Shown here one piece after another: positions 33,525 to 41,587 of a DNA stretch of 64,000 nt. The translations under genes were made by a program, and so were the position numbers. Positions within the stretch are counted from its first letter, which is position 1. Each line of letters opens with the position of its first letter. Origin of the DNA: Muribaculaceae bacterium Isolate-013 (NCI) (GTDB lineage: Bacteria > Bacteroidota > Bacteroidia > Bacteroidales > Muribaculaceae); the NCBI GenBank assembly GCA_004102785.1, contig SCEJ01000004.1:43407-107406 (forward strand), written 5' to 3'. Under the pieces are notes generated by a model. The model had not been told where the DNA came from and made no database searches. It worked only from the letters and a program-made list of their open reading frames with translations.

Positions 33525-33662
33525 TAATTTTGCACTGTCTCACTTATATAACAAGCACGGTTAGATCGGCCGGAGAAGGCATTATGCCCCCGGCGGCCGG
33601 TCTAACCGTGTTGTTTGTTAAAAGTAAGTGAGACGACTATTAACAGGCCGGGGGCATTTTTT
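33525..33662 (+). ncRNA. Candidate structured RNA with long hairpin
   Basis: A -7 box TAATTTTG at 33525-33532 points right, and predicted transcription would begin at about 33537-33539, exactly where the structure starts. GTCTCACTTA (33537-33546) pairs with TAAGTGAGAC (33625-33634); inside, a 17-bp stem runs from 33556-33572 to 33594-33610. The loop contains GCCCCCGGC (33586-33594), which is also complementary to GCCGGGGGC (33647-33655), directly before T6. This looks like a terminator with alternative pairing. No plus-strand ORF follows. Confidence 0.55.
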
Positions 33663-33688
33663 ATGCCCTCCCCCGAAGGGCAGATGGG

Positions 33689-34174
33689 TCAGTCTACTCG
33701 GTAGAGTTCCAAGTCAATCGCGTCCTTGGCGTTCCATCCGGCAAGCTGTATCTTCTTGATGTGGGATGTGTAGCCTTGGTAAAACTCTTCGATGTCACCG
33801 ATGGTCTCGAATATACGGTAGACCGGCTTTTCATCAGAGCCGAATTTGAAGGTGACAGGCAGAGATCCCGGCAAACCGAGTCTGGCCTTGTTGTAGTCCC
33901 TCTCATAGTTGGTCTGATTCTCGATAGAGAGCCAGACGGTATTGCCCTCATACGAAAAGCCGGAGAGGATTGCATTTCGGGTTTGCTCATCAATCCAACC
34001 GCTGATGATTGATTTGATTTCCTCCACGGAAGGCTGATGGTTGAACTCCTCCTCCATGTAGGAGGTGGTGCCGGATTCGTCAGTAGTTACGTCCCAACGG
34101 ATGCGCCATTTTTTTCTGATCGGGTTGGTACACTCAATCAGAGCGACATCGGGATTGCCTTGGACTCGTTTCAT
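33689..34174 (-). CDS. Tail-accessory-like protein (DUF4376-like) next to RT
   Basis: 161 residues. The C-terminal half (GNTVWLSIENQTNYERDYNK, KFGSDEKPVYRIFETIGDIE) resembles the trypsin-cleavable or tail-accessory DUF4376 family. It follows the reverse transcriptase gene by 2 bp. I see no four-helix Avd protein in the locus, and this is not one by composition. May be a fibre assembly chaperone. Confidence 0.55.
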   Translation of the reverse strand: MKRVQGNPDVALIECTNPIRKKWRIRWDVTTDESGTTSYMEEEFNHQPSVEEIKSIISGWIDEQTRNAILSGFSYEGNTVWLSIENQTNYERDYNKARLGLPGSLPVTFKFGSDEKPVYRIFETIGDIEEFYQGYTSHIKKIQLAGWNAKDAIDLELYRVD

Positions 34175-34176
34175 GT

Positions 34177-35568
34177 TTAAGTAAAGACGTATTTGGTTTT
34201 ACCTTTGCCGAAGGTCTCCGCCTTGATGGTGGTCTCGAAGGGGAACCCGTCCGGCATTTCACTAACTTGCTGGAGGATGTTTTTCATCTCCTCCGAATTG
34301 GTGAAGAACTTCTTCTGTTCGCCGTTCTGCTCGATGGCGACAACGCAGCGGTCTTCGCCCTGCGAGGTCTTGACTCCCATCTCGAAGTCGCGGACTACGA
34401 TGGGAAGGTTCACCAGTTCCCGGATGCTTACCACCGCTCCGGGGAATCGCTTCTTGCCGTCATCAGGCTTGTAAGCGACATTGAGGTCTTTGAATGATTT
34501 CATTTCTATGCCTGTTAATTTGTTAAAAAGATTATTACATTGCGCGTGCTTGGCCATTCCGTAGAATGATGCAACAAGCACACGTCGTCTTTTACGACTT
34601 TTCACTTCGCCCATCTTCCGGGCGAACTTCTTCTTGATGCGCTTGCGGATAAGCGCATGGTCGGGATAGATGACGTATCCCAAAAAATCAATGCCCTCGG
34701 TTACCGGGAATACACGCTCGTTCTCTTTTATCTTGAGACCTATGCTCCCCACGCACTCATGGACGATGTCCCGGATTCTCCACAGTTCCTCTTTGGAGGC
34801 GGCAAGGACTGCACCATCATCGCAGTATCGATAATAGAACGGCACTCCGAGACGGTCTTTAAGAATGTGATCGAGATGAACCGACAGGAGCAGGTTGCAA
34901 AGTCCTTGGGAACTTCTCAAGCCTATACTCACCCCGGAGGGCATCATACGGATAAACCGCTCAAGTATCACAATCAGCTTCTCATCCTTGAAGATGCGCC
35001 GGACGCAATCGATAATGGACTGCTGACTGACGCTCTCATAGAACTTGGAGATGTCGAACTTGTAACAGAACCGGGTCTCGTCCGGGTGTTCCCGGAGATC
35101 ACGCTCGATGTAAGCCTTGAGGTCATGCATACCGCGACCCTTGATGCTTGCCGAAGTCGTGCGTATGAAGCGGCATTTCAGATGCTCATCGACAACAGAC
35201 ATCACAGCATGGACGGCGATGCGGTCTTTCATCGTAAGAACCTGTATGTGCCGTTCTTTGCCGCCCTCGATGATTGTGCGCTCCCTGTATCCACCGGCGA
35301 TGAAATAGCTGCCGTCGGCAATCTGAGCCGAGAGTTCCGCTATAACCTCCTCCCGGTGCGCCAATAGCCAACGACCCTGTCGGCTCCGCTTCCGGCTTGT
35401 GCCTCGCAGAACTTGGTCGAATGACTGTGCCATATTGGGATAGGCGACAATCTCCTCTATGATATGTCCTTCTCGACGCATGGTGCGGAGCGTTTTAGAA
35501 ATGTGTAACAACCGGCTCCTTGAGCCTTCCTTCTCCGAGTCCGGGTTCTTCGAGCTTACGCCTACCAA
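34177..35568 (-). CDS. DGR reverse transcriptase
   Basis: 463 residues. RT motifs: FDISKFY (171-177), IGLRSSQ (215-221, the SQ variant typical of diversity-generating retroelements), YCDD (248-251). The C-terminal ~110 residues (VNLPIVVRDFEMGVKTSQGE, then NGEQKKFFTNSEEMKNIL) are an added domain beyond the thumb. It copies the template RNA from 35688-35800 with adenine errors, and product replaces the variable region in the fibre gene. The nearest template repeat is 120 bp upstream. Confidence 0.92.
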   Translation of the reverse strand: MVGVSSKNPDSEKEGSRSRLLHISKTLRTMRREGHIIEEIVAYPNMAQSFDQVLRGTSRKRSRQGRWLLAHREEVIAELSAQIADGSYFIAGGYRERTIIEGGKERHIQVLTMKDRIAVHAVMSVVDEHLKCRFIRTTSASIKGRGMHDLKAYIERDLREHPDETRFCYKFDISKFYESVSQQSIIDCVRRIFKDEKLIVILERFIRMMPSGVSIGLRSSQGLCNLLLSVHLDHILKDRLGVPFYYRYCDDGAVLAASKEELWRIRDIVHECVGSIGLKIKENERVFPVTEGIDFLGYVIYPDHALIRKRIKKKFARKMGEVKSRKRRRVLVASFYGMAKHAQCNNLFNKLTGIEMKSFKDLNVAYKPDDGKKRFPGAVVSIRELVNLPIVVRDFEMGVKTSQGEDRCVVAIEQNGEQKKFFTNSEEMKNILQQVSEMPDGFPFETTIKAETFGKGKTKYVFT

Positions 35569-35687
35569 ACCCTACTCGTTCACTTGATGTTCCGGCTTTC
35601 CGGCTTTCGCCGCTGTTGCCGTGGCTTATCCCTCTCGGCACCTCGTGGGGAACACGTTCCCGGTGATGTACGCCGATTGTTGGTTGT

Positions 35688-35800
35688 CCAGACGCGAGCC
35701 GACATTCGTGTTCGCATTCGAAGCATCGTTATTCGCATTCGCGTACGACACGCCGCCATTCGCATTCGCGTTGTTGTTGCCGCGATAGACCACACGGCCT
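35688..35800 (-). repeat. DGR template repeat (TR)
   Basis: 113 bp on the minus strand, encoding in frame GNNNANANGGVSYANANND. Apart from seven substitutions it is identical to the variable region 61766-61878. Every substitution is at an adenine of this repeat: A to T, C or G in AAC/AAT codons. Identity ends at the GTCGGCTCGCGTCTGG boundary, which probably holds the initiation site for mutagenic homing. Confidence 0.93.
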
Positions 35801-35826
35801 ATTGAGGGACTCCGCCTTTGAGACTG

Positions 35827-35834
35827 CAAATTTA
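35827..35834 (-). promoter_or_regulatory. Probable promoter box of TR-RT transcript
   Basis: Minus-strand TAAATTTG; a start near 35820 would lie 20 bp before the template repeat. No convincing -33 box. Confidence 0.4.
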
Positions 35835-35920
35835 CTCATAATTTGGCGTTCAGCAGTGAATAAGTTATATCAGAAGCCTGTTGGCGGTCTTGAAAAGCAT
35901 TAAAATCGTGCTCATAAACT

Positions 35921-36024
35921 TTTGTATGTCAGAAATTGTTTGTAAATTTGCAATCAAGAATCGCACTGTGTGTGGGCTAAACTTGCGTAAAGCATAAGGT
36001 GTCGCCACAGTCGGTTCTTTTTTT
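35921..36024 (+). promoter_or_regulatory. Rightward promoter and possible short RNA
   Basis: TTTG at 35921 and TAAATTTG at 35943-35950, 18 bp apart. A T7 run at 36018-36024 follows a 6-bp stem (ACTGTG 35965-35970, CACAGT 36006-36011). Would give a ~68-nt RNA antisense to the end of the MuF-like gene. Confidence 0.3.
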
Positions 36025-37324
36025 ATTGTATCGTATCCGTTATCGAATACAGGAATCGGTCATGTCTGATTTTGCCGGTACGCGATATGATGTCGGTTTC
36101 TCCGACATTGAGATAGACCTTCCTGCCATGCAGCTCAGCCTCATAATAGTAGAATCTCTCGATGCGGTCGCGGCGAGGTTTTGATTTCGACACTTTTTTT
36201 ATGAATTTCGCTCCGGCTAAAAGAGAGTCAAGTGAGGCGAGATCATCTTTAGTCAGCACGGAACTCCTCCCGAAAGTATCGGCGTATAAATGCTTGTTCC
36301 CATATTTGGAGAACCCGACACTCATAGGATGTCCGTTGCCATTGACAGAAATTTTCTTTGTAAGAAGCGGTTCCATCTCACGCATATAATGCTTTTTGAC
36401 AACGGCACTTTCGGATTTTGACAGGTCGTTGTAACACTCATTTATGATGGCACACGCCTCACACAGACTGTTCATCGGCCTGAATGCGAATTTCCGCTTG
36501 TTTATGTCGCAATCCCGGCAGCGTCGTATGGTGTAGGGATTGTAGTCCGGCACCGTCTTTAGCTCAAGTCCGGGATTGAAGCGGAATATTCCCTTGCTGT
36601 CGCGTTGCAGAGCCTCGTCGCCAAGCCTCATAGCTTCGGCATGGGATGTCGCCGGATACTTTGACTTGCGAACCTGTACGACAGTGCATCGGCAGTTCCA
36701 TCCATTCGGAGGATAGAACTCCGCCCAAAACGGGTCGGAAGGAGGGAGCGTCACACCATCGAGGGCGGCGTGTTCCGGGCGAACCTTATCATCCTTTTGA
36801 GTTCGATATTGGAGATGATAGCGGTCGCCATCCTGCATGAAACCTTCCCATTTAGCGGCCATCTCTGCTGAAGCGGTGACAAAGTTATACTCCGCCCGGA
36901 GGTAGTTTGCATTATAGGTCTGGTCTATGCTTCGAACATCGTTCAAAAAGCGTTCAAACGATTTTCGTTCGCCGTTCTCATCTACAAGCGAGGGGAAAGC
37001 CTCGTTGAGTTCGTGGAATGTCTTAATGCCGGAGAAGATAAAGTCCGAGCGGTGGAGTCTTTTACGCATGGCATCGGACATCTTTACTTGTTCGAATGAC
37101 GAGTCAAGGACAGACGCATGACTCTCTATGAATTCTCGGACTTGCGGCGTCGATAGAATGTCGATGGAGAGCTGCGCTCCTTCGGTTTTATATACGGCCT
37201 TCATCATGCCGTCGAACAGAACTGAGAGCTGCTTGCGTATTTCATCTTCACGCTCTTTGCGCCCGGCCATGAACACCTCCGGCATATTCCTGAGCAGACG
37301 GGCATAGCGTTCATGCAGCCCCAC
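36023..37324 (-). CDS. MuF-like head protein with C-terminal nuclease-like domain
   Basis: 433 residues. The MuF core is visible in DDKVRPEHAALDGVTLPPSD and YPPNGWNCRCTVVQV. A zinc-type cysteine set (CRDCDINK, CEACAIINEC) links to a C-terminal ~110-residue domain (FYYYEAELHGRKVYLNVGE), resembling the phage barnase/EndoU/colicin-like nuclease domains often fused to MuF proteins. Packed head proteins with such domains may be injected. Minor capsid role by position next to portal. Confidence 0.8.
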   Translation of the reverse strand: MGLHERYARLLRNMPEVFMAGRKEREDEIRKQLSVLFDGMMKAVYKTEGAQLSIDILSTPQVREFIESHASVLDSSFEQVKMSDAMRKRLHRSDFIFSGIKTFHELNEAFPSLVDENGERKSFERFLNDVRSIDQTYNANYLRAEYNFVTASAEMAAKWEGFMQDGDRYHLQYRTQKDDKVRPEHAALDGVTLPPSDPFWAEFYPPNGWNCRCTVVQVRKSKYPATSHAEAMRLGDEALQRDSKGIFRFNPGLELKTVPDYNPYTIRRCRDCDINKRKFAFRPMNSLCEACAIINECYNDLSKSESAVVKKHYMREMEPLLTKKISVNGNGHPMSVGFSKYGNKHLYADTFGRSSVLTKDDLASLDSLLAGAKFIKKVSKSKPRRDRIERFYYYEAELHGRKVYLNVGETDIISRTGKIRHDRFLYSITDTIQ

Positions 37325-37338
37325 ATAGTCAGTGGGGC

Positions 37339-38676
37339 TTAGTCGAAAAAAGGTCTGCCGTTCTTTTGCTTGCCCTTATCCTCCGGCTTCGTGTCATCGC
37401 CGTCTTCCACATCATCTCCAGGCGGCATGGTTGGTGCCATCTCCCGGCGGTCTCCCACAGGCATACCGTATTTGTCGGCAAAGTATGAAGGATCGACCTC
37501 AAAATTATTTAGGATCATAGTCTCGTAATTAATCTGCTGTTCCGGCGTATAGTCCACTGCATCGTCCCATTCAAAGCGCAAGCCTTTGAGAGGGAAGCCG
37601 TGCTTGATCATGCGAGGAATAAGCTGATTATTTACGATGTCGCGGAGCATATCGCGGTCAGACTCCACAAGGTTCTCGAATACCTGTAAGTGCGTTTCGG
37701 ACTGAGACAGCGATGAGCCGTCCTCGATTGTCATGGTCTGGCCGATGGTCAGCTTTGACAGTTCCGAATTGGCACGATCAATGCGCTTGTCATATACATT
37801 GAAGGCATCCCCTTTGCCGGATTCGACAAACTGAACCTCCGTCTCCATGCCGGTAACCATACCGAGGTTGCTCCCGGCTTCCTGTATCATCTGCTCAAGA
37901 CGTCTCCACTCCTTGGGGTCGCGTGTAGTTGTCTTGGCGACACGCATGGGCATACCGAATATCTCGGCAAAGGCATCCCAAAACGCGAGAGCGTTCTTTT
38001 TAGGAATTGTCTGTTGTGCCGCCTTGAGGAACAGACCGAGATCATCAGACTGTCCGGCTTCTATCAGCCAATCCGAATATGGCCTTTCGTGATAGTCTAT
38101 GCCCGAAGTCCAGTCGTCGCCAACATTTTGGACACAGCGGTGATACTCCGGGATAACGTGCTTGCGAGGTATGAGCCGGACACCGTCATAAGACAGGCAA
38201 CCGTCTCCGTCCTGCGTGAGCTCTCCGAGTTCAATCAATGAGTGGCCGAACCATAACGAATCATGACAGAGGCGCAAGAGTTGTTTGAACCATGACTGAT
38301 CAAAATAATGTTTGGCTGTCTCATCCTCGTCGCCGGATTCGTTAACGAGTTTGAATGAACGAGACATCACGAATCCTCGCCGCTGCTCGATACAGCCGGA
38401 GAGGTGGAGGTCAACGGCAACATCCCTGTATATGTCATAGAGACGCTGCCGGTTCGGGTTGTCAACATTTATTGCCAGCTGCCATGCCGCCCTCCAATCC
38501 GCGATGTCCTTTCGCGTCAGTGCATCAGTAGTCCGATGTATGTCCATGACGATACTCTGAAACTTTGCCCGGTCTTTCGGCTTGGCAAGATTCAGTTCCC
38601 CGTATGGGGTATTCAATATCATGGGGTCGCTCTTTTTGGAGTGAAAGTTCTCAAGGAATTTGTCGAGTACGCCCAT
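37339..38676 (-). CDS. Portal protein (Mu gp29/DUF935-like)
   Basis: 445 residues. The conserved block ELGELTQDGDGCLSYDGVRL region, the helix QMTIEDGSSLSQSETHLQVF, and LIPRMIKHGFPLKGLRFEW match the DUF935 portal family. Forms the dodecameric DNA gateway. Lies between MuF and gp36-like genes, as in Mu. Confidence 0.85.
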   Translation of the reverse strand: MGVLDKFLENFHSKKSDPMILNTPYGELNLAKPKDRAKFQSIVMDIHRTTDALTRKDIADWRAAWQLAINVDNPNRQRLYDIYRDVAVDLHLSGCIEQRRGFVMSRSFKLVNESGDEDETAKHYFDQSWFKQLLRLCHDSLWFGHSLIELGELTQDGDGCLSYDGVRLIPRKHVIPEYHRCVQNVGDDWTSGIDYHERPYSDWLIEAGQSDDLGLFLKAAQQTIPKKNALAFWDAFAEIFGMPMRVAKTTTRDPKEWRRLEQMIQEAGSNLGMVTGMETEVQFVESGKGDAFNVYDKRIDRANSELSKLTIGQTMTIEDGSSLSQSETHLQVFENLVESDRDMLRDIVNNQLIPRMIKHGFPLKGLRFEWDDAVDYTPEQQINYETMILNNFEVDPSYFADKYGMPVGDRREMAPTMPPGDDVEDGDDTKPEDKGKQKNGRPFFD

Positions 38677-38680
38677 AGTT

Positions 38681-39097
38681 TTACCAATTATGACGGAGTC
38701 GTGGCTCCGAGTGAAATATAGTACCGTTCATGATGGGTGTGTCCTCTTCTTCAATCAGCGGCAAGTCCGGGATGATCTTGCCGGACTGAACGCCTTCGAG
38801 CCATTCGATAGCCCGTTCATAACGCTCCTTGCGAATCTCAATACCCATCTTCTGAGGGAGCGAGGCCACAAGATGATAGAGGGCTATGTCGGCAGTCCGC
38901 ATGACAATAAGCCTGTTCCGGGCATTCCCTTCGGCTGAAAAAATCGCCTCACAGTCATAGACAGGACGCAGGTAGCCGGAAATTTCCTCGATTGCCTCAA
39001 GTTCCGCATTGGCGCGGTTTTCCTCAGAGGCACGGGAGATAACCTTGAGCGCATCTTCGCCTATGACCACGGCGTAGTCGTTGTCGGTGATAAACAT
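38681..39097 (-). CDS. Mu gp36-like (DUF1320) head-completion protein
   Basis: 138 residues, helical, with ALYHLVASLPQKMGIEIRKE and RYERAIEWLEGVQSGKI, typical of DUF1320. Probable head completion or connector protein. Confidence 0.72.
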   Translation of the reverse strand: MFITDNDYAVVIGEDALKVISRASEENRANAELEAIEEISGYLRPVYDCEAIFSAEGNARNRLIVMRTADIALYHLVASLPQKMGIEIRKERYERAIEWLEGVQSGKIIPDLPLIEEEDTPIMNGTIFHSEPRLRHNW

Positions 39098-39107
39098 GAC
39101 GCTGAAA

Positions 39108-39338
39108 TTAAGTTGTTACGAAAAGAGCGTGTCTCTCAATATCCTCGACAGTCACACCCTTGCGGAATCGCTTGCGCTTGATGAGTTCCTTGATAGTCTG
39201 TTTCGGAACGACCTTGAGAGAGCCTCCGAGGTGAATGACATAATACTTCATACCGAACAGTTCGGCGAGTTTTTTAGCCTTGCGCACGGCTCTCTTGTAT
39301 AGCCATGCGGCATAATACTTTTTGATGGTCTTAAACAT
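39108..39338 (-). CDS. Small basic protein
   Basis: 76 residues from the ATG at 39338 (MFKTIKKYYAAWLYKRAVR). Strongly basic. Sits between terminase and DUF1320 genes. The longer frame to 39482 would overlap the terminase gene. Confidence 0.5.
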   Translation of the reverse strand: MFKTIKKYYAAWLYKRAVRKAKKLAELFGMKYYVIHLGGSLKVVPKQTIKELIKRKRFRKGVTVEDIERHALFVTT

Positions 39339-39339
39339 A

Positions 39340-40908
39340 TCACCATGAATTTTTAGGGTGCCGACGCGGTATCGACACCGGTTTGAATGTCTCTTGTCTT
39401 GTGCTTCGCTGTAGGAACCATATAGCACCTTCGTCTGCGTCCGGCGCGTCATCATGGACACGGGAGCCACGTTCAAGTGCAAGAGTCTGCTCTATGCCCA
39501 CCTCCATGTCCGGGGTACCCTTGAGAGCTTCATTGTAGAATACGAATCCACGTTCCCACAGAGGCGAGACCGCCTCGATGCGCTGAATCTTCTCCGGCTT
39601 TTTTCGGGTGTCCGGCATGATGGGCAGCTGATAGCCGCGAATGTTTCCTTCCGTCGCAAACTCATCGAGGATAATATCCTGCATAAAATTCGCCTCCATA
39701 TAGAATGTCACTACGACATTCTCCGGCAAACTTTCATAAAGGTTATACAGCCAACGCACCATGCCGGAGACGGTATCCTGTCGGACGTATGTGTCGATAA
39801 GATGCAGCTCGGTTCCTATCTTACCCCACAGGCGACACGCCTTATAGTCATTGGCTGTGGTTGACTTGAACGACGGGTCGGTATAGCAGACAAGCATATC
39901 GTACTTGTCGAGTTTGGGCATACGCTTGAACCGGATCCATTCATGCCTGAAGATGGTGCCGTCTGTGATGGGGTTGTGCATCATCTCCTTTTCCCATGCC
40001 CTGTAACCGACAAAATCCTTGTATGCCTGTGCCTCTTCCTTAGTCCATTTTTCAGCCCATACCGGGTTCCCGTCGCTGTCAACAGCCTTTATCTCGGACA
40101 CATGAACACCTTTGGAAGCGGCAATATTGGCAAGCACCGAGTTTTTGGAGATAAGGTTGCCGACCATGATAAAACGGCCACGGCCAACGTCGAGCGCACC
40201 GAACAGAGCCTCCTTCACCCAATCGGTCAAATCCTTTATACGCTTTTCATTCCGGCATATCTCGTCATCGTCCAAGTCGTCGATGACAATATAATCCGGG
40301 CGAGCCTCGCGGTCACGGAGACCACGGGGAGACTGTCCACGGCCAACAGCAAGGAACTTGGCACCGCCCTTGGTCTTGAATTCTCCCTCAAGCCAAGAAC
40401 CGAGGTTTTTCTGCTCGCCGAAGTCGGCAATCAATTTCTGGTTGAATTCAAGTTCGGCCTGTAAATCGCCGAGCAGACGGATTGCGCTGTCTTCGGACTT
40501 GCCGACGGTTATCATAAAATTGATGAGCCTCTTCGGTTGGAAAATCAGCCAAAGAGGAATGAACACACCGATATGGGTTGACTTGGCATGACCTCGTGGC
40601 CATTTGAACACAGCCTTGAGGTTGGGGGTATTCCTTATCTTCAGAGCTGCTTTCGTGTGGAAGGGGGCATTGTGTATCGTCTTGATGACCTCGCCGGTTG
40701 TCTTGTCGCGCAATGTAAGGAAATGGGCGAAGTAATACTCGCAGAACTCGTCATAGTTCGAGAGCAACCGTTTTATACGCCTGTCGCGTTCAACCGGGGT
40801 CTCTTTGGCGATAGCCATAGACACAGCTGTCAGGGTCTGAACTTCCCGGCAATGTTCCTGCCACCGTTCAAACGCCTCCTTCTGTTCTTTTGTCCATTTA
40901 GTCGCCAT
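39340..40908 (-). CDS. Terminase large subunit (Mu gp28-like)
   Basis: 522 residues. Walker A-like KWPRGHAKS, Walker B YIVIDDLDDDE, and a C-terminal nuclease domain with CYTDPSFKST and a final acidic DDAPDADEGA. Packages phage DNA through the portal. Length suits Mu-family terminases. Confidence 0.88.
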   Translation of the reverse strand: MATKWTKEQKEAFERWQEHCREVQTLTAVSMAIAKETPVERDRRIKRLLSNYDEFCEYYFAHFLTLRDKTTGEVIKTIHNAPFHTKAALKIRNTPNLKAVFKWPRGHAKSTHIGVFIPLWLIFQPKRLINFMITVGKSEDSAIRLLGDLQAELEFNQKLIADFGEQKNLGSWLEGEFKTKGGAKFLAVGRGQSPRGLRDREARPDYIVIDDLDDDEICRNEKRIKDLTDWVKEALFGALDVGRGRFIMVGNLISKNSVLANIAASKGVHVSEIKAVDSDGNPVWAEKWTKEEAQAYKDFVGYRAWEKEMMHNPITDGTIFRHEWIRFKRMPKLDKYDMLVCYTDPSFKSTTANDYKACRLWGKIGTELHLIDTYVRQDTVSGMVRWLYNLYESLPENVVVTFYMEANFMQDIILDEFATEGNIRGYQLPIMPDTRKKPEKIQRIEAVSPLWERGFVFYNEALKGTPDMEVGIEQTLALERGSRVHDDAPDADEGAIWFLQRSTRQETFKPVSIPRRHPKNSW

Positions 40909-41386
40909 AGCAAACGAGTGTTCCCTTGTTAAAAGACTCTATGAGGAACCCGTCCTGCAATCTGTTGACTGTCTTGATAAGTTCAAGAGTAATCTCCGGG
41001 TCTGTCTTTGCCCAGAACTCAAGATATTTCGAGAAAGCGGTGAATACTTCGATTGCAGCCACGACATTTGCCTGTGATTTGTCGAGTTTATCAATGGCGG
41101 CTGTCAGTTTGGAGAGTTTATCTCCGAGACTGTCGATAAGGTTTAGGTCGCCGGAAGCGTTCACTTTGTCAAGAAGGGTGTTTGTTGCAAGCAGCAGCTT
41201 CTTGATCAGCTCCGGGCGCGATATTGTTTTTGCAGCACGGGTCTCCTTCCATCCGTCGGCAGTACACCATTTCGATATAGTTACCCTCGATACGCCGACC
41301 ATGTCCGCGATCTCGGTCTGTTCCTTCCCGGACATATACAGGGTACGGGCAAGGTCTTTTTTTCTTTCGAGTTCTGCTTTTGTCAT
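40898..41386 (-). CDS. Terminase small subunit
   Basis: 162 residues. N-terminal HTH in SGKEQTEIADMVGVSRVTIS, followed by a coiled-coil helical body. First gene of the leftward late operon, overlapping the large subunit gene by 11 bp. Confidence 0.8.
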   Translation of the reverse strand: MTKAELERKKDLARTLYMSGKEQTEIADMVGVSRVTISKWCTADGWKETRAAKTISRPELIKKLLLATNTLLDKVNASGDLNLIDSLGDKLSKLTAAIDKLDKSQANVVAAIEVFTAFSKYLEFWAKTDPEITLELIKTVNRLQDGFLIESFNKGTLVCYGD

Positions 41387-41450
41387 ATTGATAATGATTT
41401 TGCGCGGTTACATTCCGGCAAGCATAAGGATGTCGAGCCGAAAATCAATG

Positions 41451-41481
41451 CAAAATTGGAGAGTTCACGCCTAAGAGCAAA
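41451..41481 (-). promoter_or_regulatory. Leftward late promoter
   Basis: Minus-strand TTTG (41481-41478), 19 bp, CAATTTTG (41458-41451). AGTGTGCAACGG at 41485-41496 is adjacent to the -33 box. Confidence 0.6.
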
Positions 41482-41484
41482 AAA

Positions 41485-41526
41485 AGTGTGCAACGGTTTC
41501 ATACAAGTGTGCAACCGTTGCACACT
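41485..41526. promoter_or_regulatory. Palindromic late-activator sites
   Basis: AGTGTGCAACGG at 41485 and a palindrome at 41506-41526 with 10-bp arms AGTGTGCAAC and GTTGCACACT around one base. They lie between the two divergent late promoters, directly upstream of each -33 box. Good candidate binding sites of a Mor/C-type activator. Confidence 0.65.
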
Positions 41527-41529
41527 TTC

Positions 41530-41560
41530 TTGTCAGGCAGGGGATTACGTCGTAATATTG
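41530..41560 (+). promoter_or_regulatory. Rightward late promoter
   Basis: TTG at 41530-41532, 20 bp, TAATATTG at 41553-41560. Predicted start near 41567, 20 bp before the protease gene at 41588. Confidence 0.62.
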
Positions 41561-41587
41561 CACCGAATTTCAAACGCAAAGACCGCA

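Larger units (their letters stand above)
35569..36022. other. Gene-free DGR template region
   Basis: About 450 bp without a credible gene. It holds the template repeat, a probable leftward -7 box and a rightward promoter-like site. The small ORFs drawn over it on both strands follow the repetitive AAY template and are not genes. Confidence 0.7.

Noticed and set aside
33689..34174. Avd accessory protein of the DGR
   Set aside because: The protein is beta-rich at its end and resembles tail-accessory proteins, not a four-helix bundle.
35580..35829. Short ORFs on both strands over the DGR template repeat
   Set aside because: They follow the AAY pattern of the template and have no independent gene signals; the template is RNA, not protein-coding.
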